Positions 10,393 to 20,758 of a stretch of 64,000 nt of DNA are shown here, one piece after another. Origin of the DNA: Mediterraneibacter faecis JCM 15917 (GTDB taxonomy: Bacteria > Bacillota > Clostridia > Lachnospirales > Lachnospiraceae); NCBI GenBank assembly GCA_001312505.1, contig BBDW01000007.1:1-64000 (forward strand), given 5' to 3'. The notes beneath the pieces were generated by a model. That model was given only the letters and a program-made list of their open reading frames with translations. It was not told the DNA's origin and did not search any database. The stretch's first letter is position 1. Each line of letters begins with the position of its first letter. Both the position numbers and the translations under genes were made by a program.

Positions 10393-11850
10393 TTACTGAA
10401 GTTTCTCGATTCCAAGACGGATTCTTCTAAGAGATTCATCTTTTCCGAGTACTTCCATCAGTTCTGTTGCTCCACCCGGAGTATTCTGTTTTCCGGAAAC
10501 TGCTGTACGAAGCGGCCACATTACATAACCTACTTTGTATCCTTTTTCTGTTGCAAATGCTTTCAATGTCTCAAACAATGCATCATTGCTAAAGTCATCC
10601 TGTGCTTCGAGAACCGGAAGTACCTCATTCAGAAGTGCGAGTGACTTCTCCGCATCTGTCTTCATCTTCTTATGTGTATAAAGCGCGATATCATAATCCG
10701 GAAGTTCTTCAAAGAAATCAACCTGCTCTTTGATCTCCGGAAGAATCTCAATTCTTGTCTTCACGAGTGCTGCAATCTTCTTCAGATCATAGTCCTTTGT
10801 TACTGCCTCTTTCAGGTATGGCTCTGCAAGTGCATAGAACTTATCAAAATCCATTGCCTTGAGATATTCTCCGTTCATCCATTTTAATTTCACTGTATCA
10901 AACACAGCCGGAGATTTACTCATATGATGATAATCAAATGCCTCAACAAGCTCTTCCAGTGAGAAGATTTCTCTGTTGTCTGTCGGGCACCATCCGAGCA
11001 GTGCAACATAATTCACAACTGCCTCTGAAACATATCCCTGCTCGATCAGATCTTCATAAGAAGAATGTCCACATCTCTTGCTCAATTTCTTATGATTCTC
11101 ATCTGTGATCAGTGGACAGTGTACATAAACCGGTACTTCCCAGCCAAACGCCTCATAAAGGCGGTTATACTTCGGTGCTGAAGATAAGTACTCATTTCCA
11201 CGAACAACATGTGAAATCTCCATCAGATGATCGTCAATTACGTTTGCAAAATTATATGTCGGGAATCCATCAGATTTGATCAGGATCATATCGTCAAGCT
11301 CTGCATTCGGAACTGTGATATCTCCGTAGATCTCATCATGGAATGTTGTCTCACCTTCATTCGGTACATTCAGACGGATAACCCATGGCTTACCTGCTGC
11401 CAAATTCGCCTCTACTTCTTCCTTGCTCAGACTTAAGCAGTGCTTATCATAAACAGAAATCTCTACTCCACCTTCGGAAACCTGTGTCTTTAAAGACTCC
11501 AGACGCTCTTTGTCACAGAAACAGTAATAAGCATCTCCCTGCTCTACAAGCTGCTTTGCATATTTAAGATAAAGTCCTGATGCATTACGCTCACTCTGTA
11601 CATACGGTCCATATCCGCCATCTTTATCCGGTCCCTCATCATGGATGAGACCTGTTTTCTCCATTGTTCTGTAAATGATATCAAGTGCACCTTCCACAAA
11701 ACGTTCCTGGTCTGTATCCTCTACACGAAGGAGGAAATCTCCCCCTTCATGCTTTGCGATCAGATACGCGTATAGTGCTGTTCTTAAGTTACCCACATGC
11801 ATTCTTCCTGTCGGGCTTGGTGCAAATCTTGTTCTTACTTTCTTACTCAT
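10393..11850 (-). CDS. gltX: Glutamyl-tRNA synthetase
   Basis: Class I aminoacyl-tRNA synthetase charging tRNA-Glu, and probably tRNA-Gln before amidation. The HIGH-like motif is [14 protein letters not shown] near residue 11-24, [11 protein letters not shown] follows, and the KMSKS-like motif is KKLSKRCG. 485 residues is the usual bacterial length. Intact, with no lengthened run; a native G5 encoding HEGGDF is left unexpanded. It has its own promoter (11895-11923). The helicase gene follows 21 bases downstream. Confidence 0.97.
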   Translation of the reverse strand: MSKKVRTRFAPSPTGRMHVGNLRTALYAYLIAKHEGGDFLLRVEDTDQERFVEGALDIIYRTMEKTGLIHDEGPDKDGGYGPYVQSERNASGLYLKYAKQLVEQGDAYYCFCDKERLESLKTQVSEGGVEISVYDKHCLSLSKEEVEANLAAGKPWVIRLNVPNEGETTFHDEIYGDITVPNAELDDMILIKSDGFPTYNFANVIDDHLMEISHVVRGNEYLSSAPKYNRLYEAFGWEVPVYVHCPLITDENHKKLSKRCGHSSYEDLIEQGYVSEAVVNYVALLGWCPTDNREIFSLEELVEAFDYHHMSKSPAVFDTVKLKWMNGEYLKAMDFDKFYALAEPYLKEAVTKDYDLKKIAALVKTRIEILPEIKEQVDFFEELPDYDIALYTHKKMKTDAEKSLALLNEVLPVLEAQDDFSNDALFETLKAFATEKGYKVGYVMWPLRTAVSGKQNTPGGATELMEVLGKDESLRRIRLGIEKLQ

Positions 11851-11894
11851 TCTATCTTCTCCAATTCCTGTTTGTTATTGTTCAATCTCGTCAT

Positions 11895-11923
11895 ATTATA
11901 GCGCAAGTCCCCAAATTCTTCAA
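11895..11923 (-). promoter_or_regulatory. Sigma-A-type promoter for gltX
   Basis: Minus strand: TTGAAG (-35, 11918-11923), 17-base spacer, TATAAT (-10, 11895-11900), 44 bases before the gltX ATG. Confidence 0.75.
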
Positions 11924-11946
11924 CAAACAAAATCAATGTTTTTCTT

Positions 11947-12894
11947 TTACTCCAAAAGTTTCACCGTTTCAGGAATACTTCCCGCCTGTTCAAGTGTACA
12001 GGATCTTGCATCAATACATTCCAGATTTGTTCCATCAAATGCACTTTCCGCAAAACTTTTCACACTTTCCGGCACCTGAAAGGTTCCTGTCCACGCTGCC
12101 GGAAATGCAAGAAGAACTGTGCCATCTGCCGTGTAAAGTACACCATCTACCGTAACATAGGCTGGATTTGCTGCATCTGCTTCTATCCATCCCAGATTAC
12201 TCAGCCCCACAAACGCTCCTGGCTGAATATTTGTTATATTAGCAGGAATTTCAATCTCTTCTACAGCAGAACCAAGACCCGACAGTGCTCCTCTCGCAAT
12301 TCCGGAACATCCTTCTTCAGGAAAGTACAATACTCCATCCTTTATCACTTCTTTGTCTCCTGAAAGTCCACAGATCATACCTTCCGCATTAATAAGATAT
12401 CCGGTATCTGTATTTCCCACTGCTATCGACCCTTCTTCATCCTCATTTTCATTTTTTACATTTTCTATTGAATCAGGATTTGTAATTACCGGTTCACTTG
12501 CAACATTTATAGTTGTATCTCTTTTCACACCTGGTTTTTCTGCCACAATCTCTTCTACTACTGGTTCTTCCACCACAATTTCTTCTACCATAGGTTCTTC
12601 CACTAAGATTTCTGCCGGAACAGCTGCTACCTGGATAACATCTGCTTGGTTAACATCTGTCTGGATAGCTTCTATTGTTACTTTTTCCGGCAGATCATTT
12701 CCTGACACATTTATATCCTCTGGTGTCGCACAGACCTCTATTTCGGAAATCAGATTCTTTTCCAAATATAATGAAACAATTTCCTGTGCAGGCATCAGAA
12801 TCAGCGCACCACTTAATAAAGTCACTCCCACTCTGACATATGGTTTTCTCGCCGCTTCCTGATGCCATTCATTCCAATTCAGTCCTATATCCAT
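11947..12894 (-). CDS. Surface protein with Glu/Val repeat and BspA-type leucine-rich repeats
   Basis: 315 residues. A cytosolic start (1-20) is followed by a hydrophobic segment (about 22-45, VGVTLLSGALILMPAQEIV) that may anchor the protein. A low-complexity spacer contains four imperfect VEEPxVEEI repeats (about 97-125). The C-terminal third has BspA-like leucine-rich repeats (AVEEIEIPANITNIQPGAF, VPESVKSFAESAFDGTNLECI). Such proteins are typically outward-facing binding proteins in gut Firmicutes, but no ligand can be named. The C-terminus stops soon after an LRR strand, so it may be short. Monocistronic between gltX and purB. Confidence 0.65.
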   Translation of the reverse strand: MDIGLNWNEWHQEAARKPYVRVGVTLLSGALILMPAQEIVSLYLEKNLISEIEVCATPEDINVSGNDLPEKVTIEAIQTDVNQADVIQVAAVPAEILVEEPMVEEIVVEEPVVEEIVAEKPGVKRDTTINVASEPVITNPDSIENVKNENEDEEGSIAVGNTDTGYLINAEGMICGLSGDKEVIKDGVLYFPEEGCSGIARGALSGLGSAVEEIEIPANITNIQPGAFVGLSNLGWIEADAANPAYVTVDGVLYTADGTVLLAFPAAWTGTFQVPESVKSFAESAFDGTNLECIDARSCTLEQAGSIPETVKLLE

Positions 12895-12962
12895 GTTCTC
12901 TTATTCCTTTCTCTTTCCCCCATATTTTAATATACGAAATAATTTTAGTTTATCAAAGAAAA

Positions 12963-12990
12963 AAGGATGCTGCAACCAAATGCAACATCC
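12963..12990 (-). terminator. Intrinsic terminator of purB
   Basis: On the minus strand GGATGTTGCA and TGCAGCATCC flank a short loop, followed by TTTTTT, about 40 bases after the repaired purB stop. Confidence 0.8.
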
Positions 12991-13030
12991 CTTTGATTTT
13001 TCCGCTTTGTCCTGATAGATTCCAAGGATT

Positions 13031-14463
13031 CTATACGTTAATTTCAGCCTTCACGCCAAGGATCTCTTTATTCTTTTCAAGCAGTGGACGGATCACATTT
13101 TTAAGATAAGCATCTACTGCTCACTTGCACGTCCAACATATTTCTCCGGTTTCATTGTCTTCTGAAGATCCTCTAAAGTCAGGTTGAATGCCGGATCTGC
13201 TGCGATCAGTTCAAGAAGGTTATTGTCAAGTCCCTTCTCTTTTACATTTCTTCCTGCTTCCATAGAAAGCTCACGGATTCTTTCGTGCAGCTCCTGACGG
13301 TCTCCACCGGCTTTAACAGCATCCATCATAATATTCTCTGTTGCCATGAATGGAAGTTCGGACATCAGACGCTTCTCGATTACTTTCGGGTATACAACCA
13401 GTCCGTCTACAACGTTCAGACAAAGATCAAGTATTCCGTCGATTGCAAGGAATCCTTCCGGAACACTCAGACGCTTGTTAGCGGAATCATCAAGTGTTCT
13501 CTCAAACCACTGTGTTGCAGATGTGATTGCCGGATTAAGTGCATCGATCATCACATATCTTGAAAGGGAAGCAATTCTCTCACTTCTCATCGGGTTTCTC
13601 TTATAAGCCATTGCTGAAGATCCGATCTGTGTCTTCTCAAATGGTTCTTCAATTTCTTTCAAATGCTGGAGCAGACGGATATCATTAGAGAATTTGTGAG
13701 CACTTGCAGCAATTCCTGCCAGTACATTCAGTACTCTTGTGTCTACTTTTCTTGAATAAGTCTGTCCGGATACCGGATAACATGCCTTAAATCCCATCTT
13801 CTCAGCGATCATTGGATCGATCTTGTCAATTGTCTCCTGATCTCCGTCAAACAGTTCAAGGAAACTTGCCTGTGTTCCTGTTGTTCCTTTAGATCCAAGC
13901 AGTTTCAGGCTTCCAAGTACATATTCCAGATCCTCAAGATCCATTTCAAACTCCTGCATCCAAAGAGTTGCTCTCTTTCCAACAGTTGTCGGCTGTGCCG
14001 GCTGGAAATGTGTAAAAGCAAGTGTAGGCTGGTTCTTCTGCTCCTCTGCGAACTTCGCAAGCTCTGCAATTACATTCACAAGCTTTGTGCGAACCAGTTT
14101 CAGTGCTTCTGCCATAATAATAATATCTGTATTATCTCCTACATAACAGGATGTAGCTCCAAGATGGATGATTCCTTTTGCTTTCGGACACTGAACACCA
14201 TATGCATAAACATGAGACATAACATCATGACGTACAACCTTCTCACGTTCCTTTGCCACCTCAAAGTTAATATCATCCGCATGGCTCTTCATCTCTTCGA
14301 TCTGCTCATCCGTGATGTTGAGTCCAAGCTCCTTCTCAGTCTCTGCCAGTGCGATCCAAAGTCTTCTCCATGTTCTGAACTTTTTGTCCGGTGAGAAGAT
14401 ATACTGCATCTCGCGGCTTGCATAACGCTCTGAAAGCGGGCTTACATAACGATCATTACTCAT
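13031..14463 (-). CDS. purB: Adenylosuccinate lyase (frameshift near the 3' end as read)
   Basis: Catalyses two fumarate-releasing steps of purine synthesis (SAICAR to AICAR, adenylosuccinate to AMP). The fumarase-superfamily signature [15 protein letters not shown] is near residues 282-296, and the conserved [17 protein letters not shown] segment [16 protein letters not shown] is present. As read, the protein stops after GRASEQ; restoring one C near 13117 continues as [19 protein letters not shown] and stops at 13031-13033, giving about 477 residues, the family length. Downstream of purF, 74 bases away, with a TATAAT at 14509-14514. Likely part of a purine regulon. Confidence 0.95.
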
Positions 14464-14537
14464 AATTCTTTTCTCCTTGTTTCATATCTTTATCGTAACT
14501 GTTCATCTATTATAACACATAAACTGAGTCTTCAAAA

Positions 14538-15977
14538 TCAATTTTGTTCAAATGCCTGACTGATATCCTCTTTCGGAACTTCCATCGGATACTTTCCTGT
14601 AAAGCAGGCATCGCAATACTTAAGATCTCCAACCATGTCTTTCAGTTTCTCAATCTCCATGTATCCAAGAGAGTCTGCTCCAATCAGCTGACGGATCTCC
14701 TCCTGTGTGTGAGTATGTGCGATCAGCTGCTCATTTGACGGAACATCCGTTCCAAAGAAGCATGGATGTAAGAACGGTGGAGAACTGATACGTACATGTA
14801 CCTCTTTTGCTCCGGCTTTTTTCAGCATCTTAATGATATTTGCACAAGTTGTTCCACGCACGATGGAATCATCTACCATTACGATTCGTTTTCCCTTTAC
14901 AACTTCCGGAATCACATTCAGTTTGATTTTTACACTGGAAACACGTTCGCTTTGTTTCGGTTTGATAAATGTTCTTCCCACATAGCTATTCTTGTGAAAT
15001 GCCATTCCATACGGAATTCCTGACTGCTCAGAATATCCTTTCGCTGCTACCAGACCGGAGTCCGGAACTCCTACAACAAGATCAGCGTCTACCGGATAAG
15101 ATTCCGCAAGTGCTTTTCCTGCCAGAATTCTGGAATGGTATACACCTACACCATCGATTGTACTGTCTGTTCTTGCAAAATAAATATACTCAAAAATACA
15201 TCTTGCCTGTTTTTCCGAATCGATCACCATACTCGTATCTGACTGGATTCCATGTTTTCTTGTAATTGTTACGATTTCTCCCGGAAGAACATCTCTTACA
15301 AACTCACCGTCTACAGCTGCGATTGCACAGCTCTCAGAAGCAAGGAAATATGTATTGTCACGTTTTCCGATGCACAGTGGCTTGAGTCCAAACGGATCCC
15401 TTGCGCCAATCATTTTTCTCGGGCTGCTAACGACAAGTGCGTACGCTCCCTTGATCTTCTGCATCGCACACTTCACAGCCTCTTCTGCTGTCGGTGTATG
15501 AAGACGTTCTCTCGCAATAAGATATGCGATCACCTCAGAGTCTATTGTTGTCTGGAAAATAGCACCCGTCTGGCTGAGTTTTTCTCTCAGCTCGATCGCA
15601 TTTACTAAATTTCCGTTATGTGCAATCGCAAGTGTTCCCTTTACATAGTTTATAACAAGTGGCATTGCATTCTCTACACGTGTTCCGCCTGCTGTTGAAT
15701 ATCTCACATGTCCTACTCCAAGATTTCCTTTCAATTCTGAAAGTCCCTCTTCGTTAAACACGTCATCTACATGGCCAAGTCCTTTCTTTGAAAGAACGTT
15801 TCTCTTCCCATAAGTGTCTGTCACTGCAATACCGCAGCTCTCCTGACCTCTATGCTGCAGAGCAAACAAGCCATAATAGACTGATGCAGCCACATCCTGT
15901 CCATCCACATCATAAGCACCAAAAACACCGCATTCTTCCCCCCCAAGTCCCGTCACTGCTTTTTCAAATTCACTCAT
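14538..15977 (-). CDS. purF: Amidophosphoribosyltransferase
   Basis: First committed step of purine synthesis: PRPP plus glutamine to phosphoribosylamine. The N-terminal Ntn glutaminase has its catalytic Cys after a short propeptide (GEECGVFG, about residue 17); FALQHRGQESCGIAV follows. The PRPP loop VMVDDSIVRGTTCANI is near residues 365-380, and cysteines near the C-terminus (YCDACFTG) match the Fe-S type enzymes. A C7 run (15938-15944) gives LGGEEC where one Gly is expected, next to the nucleophile. Full family length (479). Confidence 0.97.
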   Translation of the reverse strand: MSEFEKAVTGLGGEECGVFGAYDVDGQDVAASVYYGLFALQHRGQESCGIAVTDTYGKRNVLSKKGLGHVDDVFNEEGLSELKGNLGVGHVRYSTAGGTRVENAMPLVINYVKGTLAIAHNGNLVNAIELREKLSQTGAIFQTTIDSEVIAYLIARERLHTPTAEEAVKCAMQKIKGAYALVVSSPRKMIGARDPFGLKPLCIGKRDNTYFLASESCAIAAVDGEFVRDVLPGEIVTITRKHGIQSDTSMVIDSEKQARCIFEYIYFARTDSTIDGVGVYHSRILAGKALAESYPVDADLVVGVPDSGLVAAKGYSEQSGIPYGMAFHKNSYVGRTFIKPKQSERVSSVKIKLNVIPEVVKGKRIVMVDDSIVRGTTCANIIKMLKKAGAKEVHVRISSPPFLHPCFFGTDVPSNEQLIAHTHTQEEIRQLIGADSLGYMEIEKLKDMVGDLKYCDACFTGKYPMEVPKEDISQAFEQN

Positions 15978-16208
15978 GTCAGTTTATGCTCCTTACCTAG
16001 TTCCTGCTAGTTTTTATCATGATTTCTGTATCATACAAAACCGATTATAATATAAGGCAGAGTGAAAATCAACATTCCCCCCGCCTTGTATTTCTTCCTG
16101 CTCATTATTTTATTCGCGCTTGATATATTAGCATTTCTAATATATTCGTTGTTTTTATTCTTCGTATCTTATTACCGCCTTCGTTTTTTGTCAGTATTTA
16201 CAAAATCA

Positions 16209-16994
16209 CTATCCATTCGTATAACGAGACAAAAATTGACGGGTACGCTCTTCTTTTGGATTCTCAAACACTTCCTCAGGTGTTCCCTGCTCAAGTATCT
16301 TACCGTCATCCATAAACAGAACTTTGTCCGATACATCTCTTGCAAATGCCATCTCATGCGTTACGATGATCATCGTAGTATTCTGATCCGCAAGTCCTTT
16401 GATTACCTTCAGCACTTCACCTGTAAGCTCCGGATCCAGCGCTGAAGTCGGCTCGTCAAAGCACAGAATATCCGGACTGAGTGCAAGTGCACGGGCAATC
16501 GCCACACGCTGACACTGTCCTCCGGAAAGTTGATGCGGATAGTTATTCATACGCTCTGAAAGTCCCATCTGATCTAAGAGGCGCTTTGCTTCTGCTTCAA
16601 TCTCTGCGTGTATCTCTTTCTTGCGCGCCTTATAATCAGGCTGACTTTTTGCAAGTAGTTCCTTCGCCAGCATTACATTCCCAAGTGCTGTATACTGCGG
16701 GAACAGATTAAAAGACTGGAATACAAGTCCAAAATGTAATCTTTTCTTACGGATCTCACTTTCCTGTTTTGTTACAGGATTTGCAGCATCAAACAATAAT
16801 TCATCATTTACACGGATCACACCTTTATCCGGTGTCTCCAGAAAATTCAGACAGCGCAGAAGTGTCGTCTTTCCACTTCCCGAGGAACCAATCAAGGAAA
16901 GTACCTGTCCACGTTCCAACGAAAAGCTGATATCTTTCAATACTTCTGTCCGTCCAAATGTTTTATTAATATGTTCTACTTCAAGTATTGCCAT
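16209..16994 (-). CDS. Polar amino-acid ABC transporter, ATPase
   Basis: Energises uptake of a polar amino acid. Walker A GSSGSGKTTLL (about 36-46), signature LSGGQCQRVAIARAL, Walker B ILCFDEPTSALDP and H-loop TMIIVTHEM are all intact. 261 residues, GlnQ/HisP type. Last gene of a binding protein - permease - ATPase operon; the 21-base gap from the permease carries a G7 tract inside its ribosome-binding site (AAATG-G7-AGGAAG), another lengthened run. Substrate could be glutamine, cystine or arginine. Confidence 0.93.
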   Translation of the reverse strand: MAILEVEHINKTFGRTEVLKDISFSLERGQVLSLIGSSGSGKTTLLRCLNFLETPDKGVIRVNDELLFDAANPVTKQESEIRKKRLHFGLVFQSFNLFPQYTALGNVMLAKELLAKSQPDYKARKKEIHAEIEAEAKRLLDQMGLSERMNNYPHQLSGGQCQRVAIARALALSPDILCFDEPTSALDPELTGEVLKVIKGLADQNTTMIIVTHEMAFARDVSDKVLFMDDGKILEQGTPEEVFENPKEERTRQFLSRYTNG

Positions 16995-17015
16995 TTATCT
17001 CTTCCTCCCCCCCAT

Positions 17016-17705
17016 TTAATTAAAATATTCCAGCTTCTTCTCAAGCTTTCCAAGAAGGACTGTCAGAATACCATTGAAGATCAGATAATAAAAAGCTGTA
17101 AAGAACATCGGCCAGATCGCACCTGAGATTCCCTGAGAACCTTTCAGGAACGCCTGTCCTGCCCAGATAATCTCCTGCAGTGCAATGATTCGTGCAAGAG
17201 AAGTATCTTTTACAAGCGTAATGATCTCATTTGACATCGGTGGAACAATTCTCTTCACCATCTGAAGCAGCTTAACCTTAAAGAAGATCTGATGCTTTGT
17301 CATTCCAAGAACAAGTCCGGCCTCCGTCTGTCCCTGTGGGATACCCTGGATTCCTCCGCGGTAAATTACCGAGAAATAGCATGCATAGTTAAAGATAAAT
17401 GCAACCGAAGCTGCAAGAAATCTTCCGCTTTCACCGCCACCCCCCCAAATTGGGTTTCCTAAGACCAGTCCCGGGAAATAATAAATGATCAGCATCTGAA
17501 TCATAAGCGGTGTGCCTCGCACGATCCAGACAATGATATTCGTGATATAACTCAACGGTTTAAAATGTGACATTGATCCAAATGCAATAACCAGTCCCAA
17601 TGGAATTGCACCGAGAAGGGTTGCAAAAAACAGCTTCAGCGTCTGTAAAAATCCCACATTCAGTGAGTGAATAACGATTGGAAATTGTTCCATAATAAGT
17701 TCCAT
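17016..17705 (-). CDS. Polar amino-acid ABC transporter, permease
   Basis: HisM/GlnP-type inner-membrane subunit, 229 residues with about five membrane helices. The family signature appears as VIYRGGIQGIPQGQTEAGLVLGMTK (EAA loop), which contacts the ATPase. WGGGGESGR contains one extra Gly from a C7 run at 17440-17446. Sits between its binding protein and ATPase genes. Confidence 0.92.
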   Translation of the reverse strand: MELIMEQFPIVIHSLNVGFLQTLKLFFATLLGAIPLGLVIAFGSMSHFKPLSYITNIIVWIVRGTPLMIQMLIIYYFPGLVLGNPIWGGGGESGRFLAASVAFIFNYACYFSVIYRGGIQGIPQGQTEAGLVLGMTKHQIFFKVKLLQMVKRIVPPMSNEIITLVKDTSLARIIALQEIIWAGQAFLKGSQGISGAIWPMFFTAFYYLIFNGILTVLLGKLEKKLEYFN

Positions 17706-17728
17706 TTTATTAAAGCTCCATCCTAAAT

Positions 17729-18544
17729 TTATTTTTCGATCAATGCAGCCTGTACTTTATAAGTCTCAGCACATTTCTTCATTGATCCATCTTCCATACT
17801 CTTTTTAAAGTAATCGTTCAGAGCTGCTGCAAGATCAGATCCTTTACGGAATCCAACGCCATACTCCTCATTGTTCAGACTTATTGTGTAAGTAAGATCT
17901 GCATAACCTGTTCCTTCTCCGATCATAGCTGCTGCCATCAAAGCATCAATTGCAGCTGCATCTGAGTTTCCGGAAGCAACCTCCATCAGTGCATCTGCCT
18001 GTGATGAAACGGCTGTATACTGTGCACCAATTCTTTCAACCTGATCTTCCCCTGCACTTCCTGCTTCTACTGCAAAAGTTAAATCTTTCACACTTTCCTC
18101 ATCCTGATACTTATCTGCTTTGTCAGCCGGTACAACTACAACCTGCGCGTTATTCATATAAGCATCTGTGCATTCCATAGAACTCTTCACTTCATCAATC
18201 AGTGTCATACCATTCCATACGCAGTCGATTGACTTTCCATCAAGCTCAAGCTCTTTATTATCCCAGTCAATCTCTACAAACTCAGCTTCAACACCTATAC
18301 TCTCTGCAAATGCTTTCGCCATGTCTGCATCAAATCCGACCCACTCACCATTATCATCTTTATAATCCATTGGTTCAAAGTCAGTAACACCGACCACGAG
18401 TGTCCCTTTGTCTTTCACATATTCAAGATCACTCCCTGTTGATTCCGCTTTCTTATTCGCATTAGAAGAGTCTGAACCACATCCTGCTAACATAGAAACT
18501 GCAAGTCCTGCACATAATAACACACTTAATACTTTTCTTTTCAT
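17729..18544 (-). CDS. Amino-acid ABC transporter substrate-binding lipoprotein
   Basis: SBP family 3. Signal peptide with lipobox SMLAGCGSD (Cys about 21), then the conserved LVVGVTDFEPMDYKDDNGEWVGFDADMAKA lobe. I choose ATG 18542-18544 because GGAGGGT (18551-18557) precedes it at normal distance; an in-frame ATG 18 bases upstream has no site. About 271 residues. Family members bind glutamine, cystine, arginine or histidine; the residues visible do not decide. First gene of the operon. Confidence 0.93.
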   Translation of the reverse strand: MKRKVLSVLLCAGLAVSMLAGCGSDSSNANKKAESTGSDLEYVKDKGTLVVGVTDFEPMDYKDDNGEWVGFDADMAKAFAESIGVEAEFVEIDWDNKELELDGKSIDCVWNGMTLIDEVKSSMECTDAYMNNAQVVVVPADKADKYQDEESVKDLTFAVEAGSAGEDQVERIGAQYTAVSSQADALMEVASGNSDAAAIDALMAAAMIGEGTGYADLTYTISLNNEEYGVGFRKGSDLAAALNDYFKKSMEDGSMKKCAETYKVQAALIEK

Positions 18545-18668
18545 AATAATACCCTCCATCATCGAGTTTGGCTTTTATTCTCTACCAATGAGTCACTGTA
18601 CTACGGTAAAGTTACCGTTGTATTCTACCATAGCATACAATATATGTCAAACCCCAAAACAGTAAACA

Positions 18669-18703
18669 ATGCAGCTGCTCATAGATTCTGTGAACAGCTG
18701 CAT
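18669..18703. terminator. Hairpin downstream of the TPR gene
   Basis: ATGCAGCTG ... CAGCTGCAT, 9-bp stem 13 bases past the repaired stop of the DUF5717 operon; weak U-run on the minus strand. Confidence 0.6.
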
Positions 18704-18715
18704 AAAAAGTCTGTA

Positions 18716-19482
18716 TTATGTATGATTTCTTCTATGTTTCCTCTTCCACTTCTCCAAAAGTACTTCATTTGGCTCAATCTGAAGATTCTGCTTCACTTCG
18801 TCCATCTCGCTTCTCATCTGTGCATTCACTTCCTGATATTCACTGTGCTTTGTAAGCAAAATGTGAAATTCTTCCAGCGACATATACTTATAAGACGCAT
18901 ACAGATATGGTTTTAGTAATTCCTTATCTTCGCAGATCTGGTAGCTCTGTCATACATTTTGGCCGCTTCCTGATAAAGGAACAATCGTCCATATGCCGCT
19001 CCAAGACATGCATAGATCTTTCCATAGAATTTTTCATCTACACTCTCATCTTTTTCCTGATTCAGGATTTCCTGATAAACGATGATCGCTTCTTCAATCT
19101 CACCGCTTTCAAGAAGATTATCGCCTTTATACTTCTTACGCTCTACATCCTTCTGATTTTTCAGATGTTCCAAAACATTCTGGATACGGATCATTTCCGA
19201 TTCTTTATAGATCTTTGAAGCTTTCAGGATTGTAAGAACAAAATTCTCGACAGATCCACGCATACGCATCAAATCTCGAAGCTGCTCTGCCAGTTCTTTC
19301 ATCCCAATCTCTTCTTCCAGCCAGGTGCAAAGCGGTTCATTCATGATCGTATAATCGATCAAATATAAATTATTACACAGATAGTAACACAATTCTTCTA
19401 TCGTAAAGATCCTGCAATGGATCCTGGAAATCTCATAAGGATGTGCCGCGTGTCTGTCATGACAAAGAATTAAATTTCCCAT
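18716..19482 (-). CDS. TPR-like hypothetical protein, third gene of the DUF5717 operon (frameshifted as read)
   Basis: Cytosolic helical protein. The central part ENLLESGEIEEAIIVYQEILNQ-like and YACLGAAYGRLFLYQEAAKMYDRA segments look like paired tetratricopeptide repeats. As read it stops after SAKIRNY; one missing A near 18943 would restore a continuation ending at TAA 18716-18718 with a basic tail (EKWKRKHRRNHT). Start is the second of two adjacent ATGs (19480-19482), five bases from AGGAGG (19488-19493). It overlaps the DUF5716 gene by 26 bases, so coupling is tight. Function unknown; a scaffold or partner of its operon mates is likely. Confidence 0.7.
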
Positions 19483-20743
19483 CATTACCTCCTAAATGTA
19501 TCACCTTTTCCTCACGGAAATCCGTCGGTAGGAAGAAATCTCCAAATCCGACATCACGTACTGTAATCTTGCAGGTTTTTTCATCCAGAAACATCGTTTC
19601 TATCTGAAGTCTTATCGAATACTCTGCTCTCTTCGGAAGTCTCTCCAAAGAGATTTTTTCGGTCTTAACCGTTCCCTGAACCAGTGACTCGATATGGAAT
19701 TCTATATCATCACCCTCTTCAAGGATCACTTCCCACTGATTATTCGACTCATACCAGTGTGCACCCCCCCAGGAAACAAGCGGATACCACATTTCCTGAC
19801 CATCCACACGCATATTGACTGTAATCTGATCTGTCAGCTTAGTCTCCGATAGATAAACCGGATTCTCTATATGCATATACAATTTTCTGTATGCAGTATA
19901 GCAAGCTCCTTTGCTGTACAGATTATTTCCGATAAATGCTCTTCTTCCATTGCAAAGCACCCGCAATGACTTCGGATACCAGTTATTTTCGAACCCTTCT
20001 CCTGTCAGGAATACGGAAGAAACAATCCTCTTATCAAACACGCTCTGTATAAATTTACAGAACATCGCATCGGCTTCTTTTGCTTTATCCTCGTTCAAAA
20101 CCGGATAAACAAGCGCCAGTTCTTTCATATGTGCATTTGCAACTTCATCAACCGTAACAAATGTAGTCTTTCCACCACCAAGTCCCGGCTTCAGTCTGCG
20201 CAGCATATATGCTTTGATCTCATTACGGTCACAGCAGAACAATGCTGCATCATACTGCCACAGTTCTTTCGGCTGATAGAAGAGATAATTACAAAAACTC
20301 TCTTTATAATCCTGAATAAAGATATGTCTTTTATCAATATTCATGCGAACTGCGATCCTTCGAAGCATCTGTGCCAGTTCTTCTGTAAGAACCGGTACGC
20401 TGAACACAATTCCATCAATTTTAGGAAATGACTGTAAAGACATCTGGATAAACTGTGAAAGCAGCCATACTGCATCATATGTCTCATCACCAAATTCAAT
20501 TTTCTCATTTGCAAGACTTCTCGAAAGCAGACGGGCAACAGTAAATCCTTCTTTCAGTGTTGCAAGACGTTTTGCCTCTTTTCCATATGCCCATGTGTCT
20601 CTTAGTTTTCCAATAATCAAAGGAATCTGGAAATTATCTGAGTCAACTTCCAGTGTCTGAGGTTCCATCTCTTTATCATTATAAAAACTGATCTGGCATG
20701 TCTTTTCATTTATCTCATATCCAATTATACTTCCCTGTCCCAT
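19457..20743 (-). CDS. DUF5716-like protein with actin/Hsp70-type ATPase features
   Basis: 428 residues, conserved in Lachnospiraceae, function unknown. The N-terminus GSIIGYEINEKTCQISFY resembles the phosphate-1 loop of actin/Hsp70 folds; IDGIVFSVPVLTEELAQMLRRIA resembles the Hsp70 VVTVPA segment followed by a helix; DAALFCCDRNEIKAYML could be a phosphate-2 strand. The C-terminal part (from about 290) is beta-rich and ends with a DVGFGDFFLPTDF motif. A C7 run adds a Gly in SWGGAHW. Lies between the DUF5717 giant and the TPR protein. ATPase assignment is pattern-based inference. Confidence 0.6.
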   Translation of the reverse strand: MGQGSIIGYEINEKTCQISFYNDKEMEPQTLEVDSDNFQIPLIIGKLRDTWAYGKEAKRLATLKEGFTVARLLSRSLANEKIEFGDETYDAVWLLSQFIQMSLQSFPKIDGIVFSVPVLTEELAQMLRRIAVRMNIDKRHIFIQDYKESFCNYLFYQPKELWQYDAALFCCDRNEIKAYMLRRLKPGLGGGKTTFVTVDEVANAHMKELALVYPVLNEDKAKEADAMFCKFIQSVFDKRIVSSVFLTGEGFENNWYPKSLRVLCNGRRAFIGNNLYSKGACYTAYRKLYMHIENPVYLSETKLTDQITVNMRVDGQEMWYPLVSWGGAHWYESNNQWEVILEEGDDIEFHIESLVQGTVKTEKISLERLPKRAEYSIRLQIETMFLDEKTCKITVRDVGFGDFFLPTDFREEKVIHLGGNDGKFNSLS

Positions 20744-20758
20744 GAAAAGATTTCCTCC

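Noticed and set aside
11851-11946. T-box or riboswitch before gltX
   Set aside because: Only a plain -35/-10 promoter and a 40-base leader are present.
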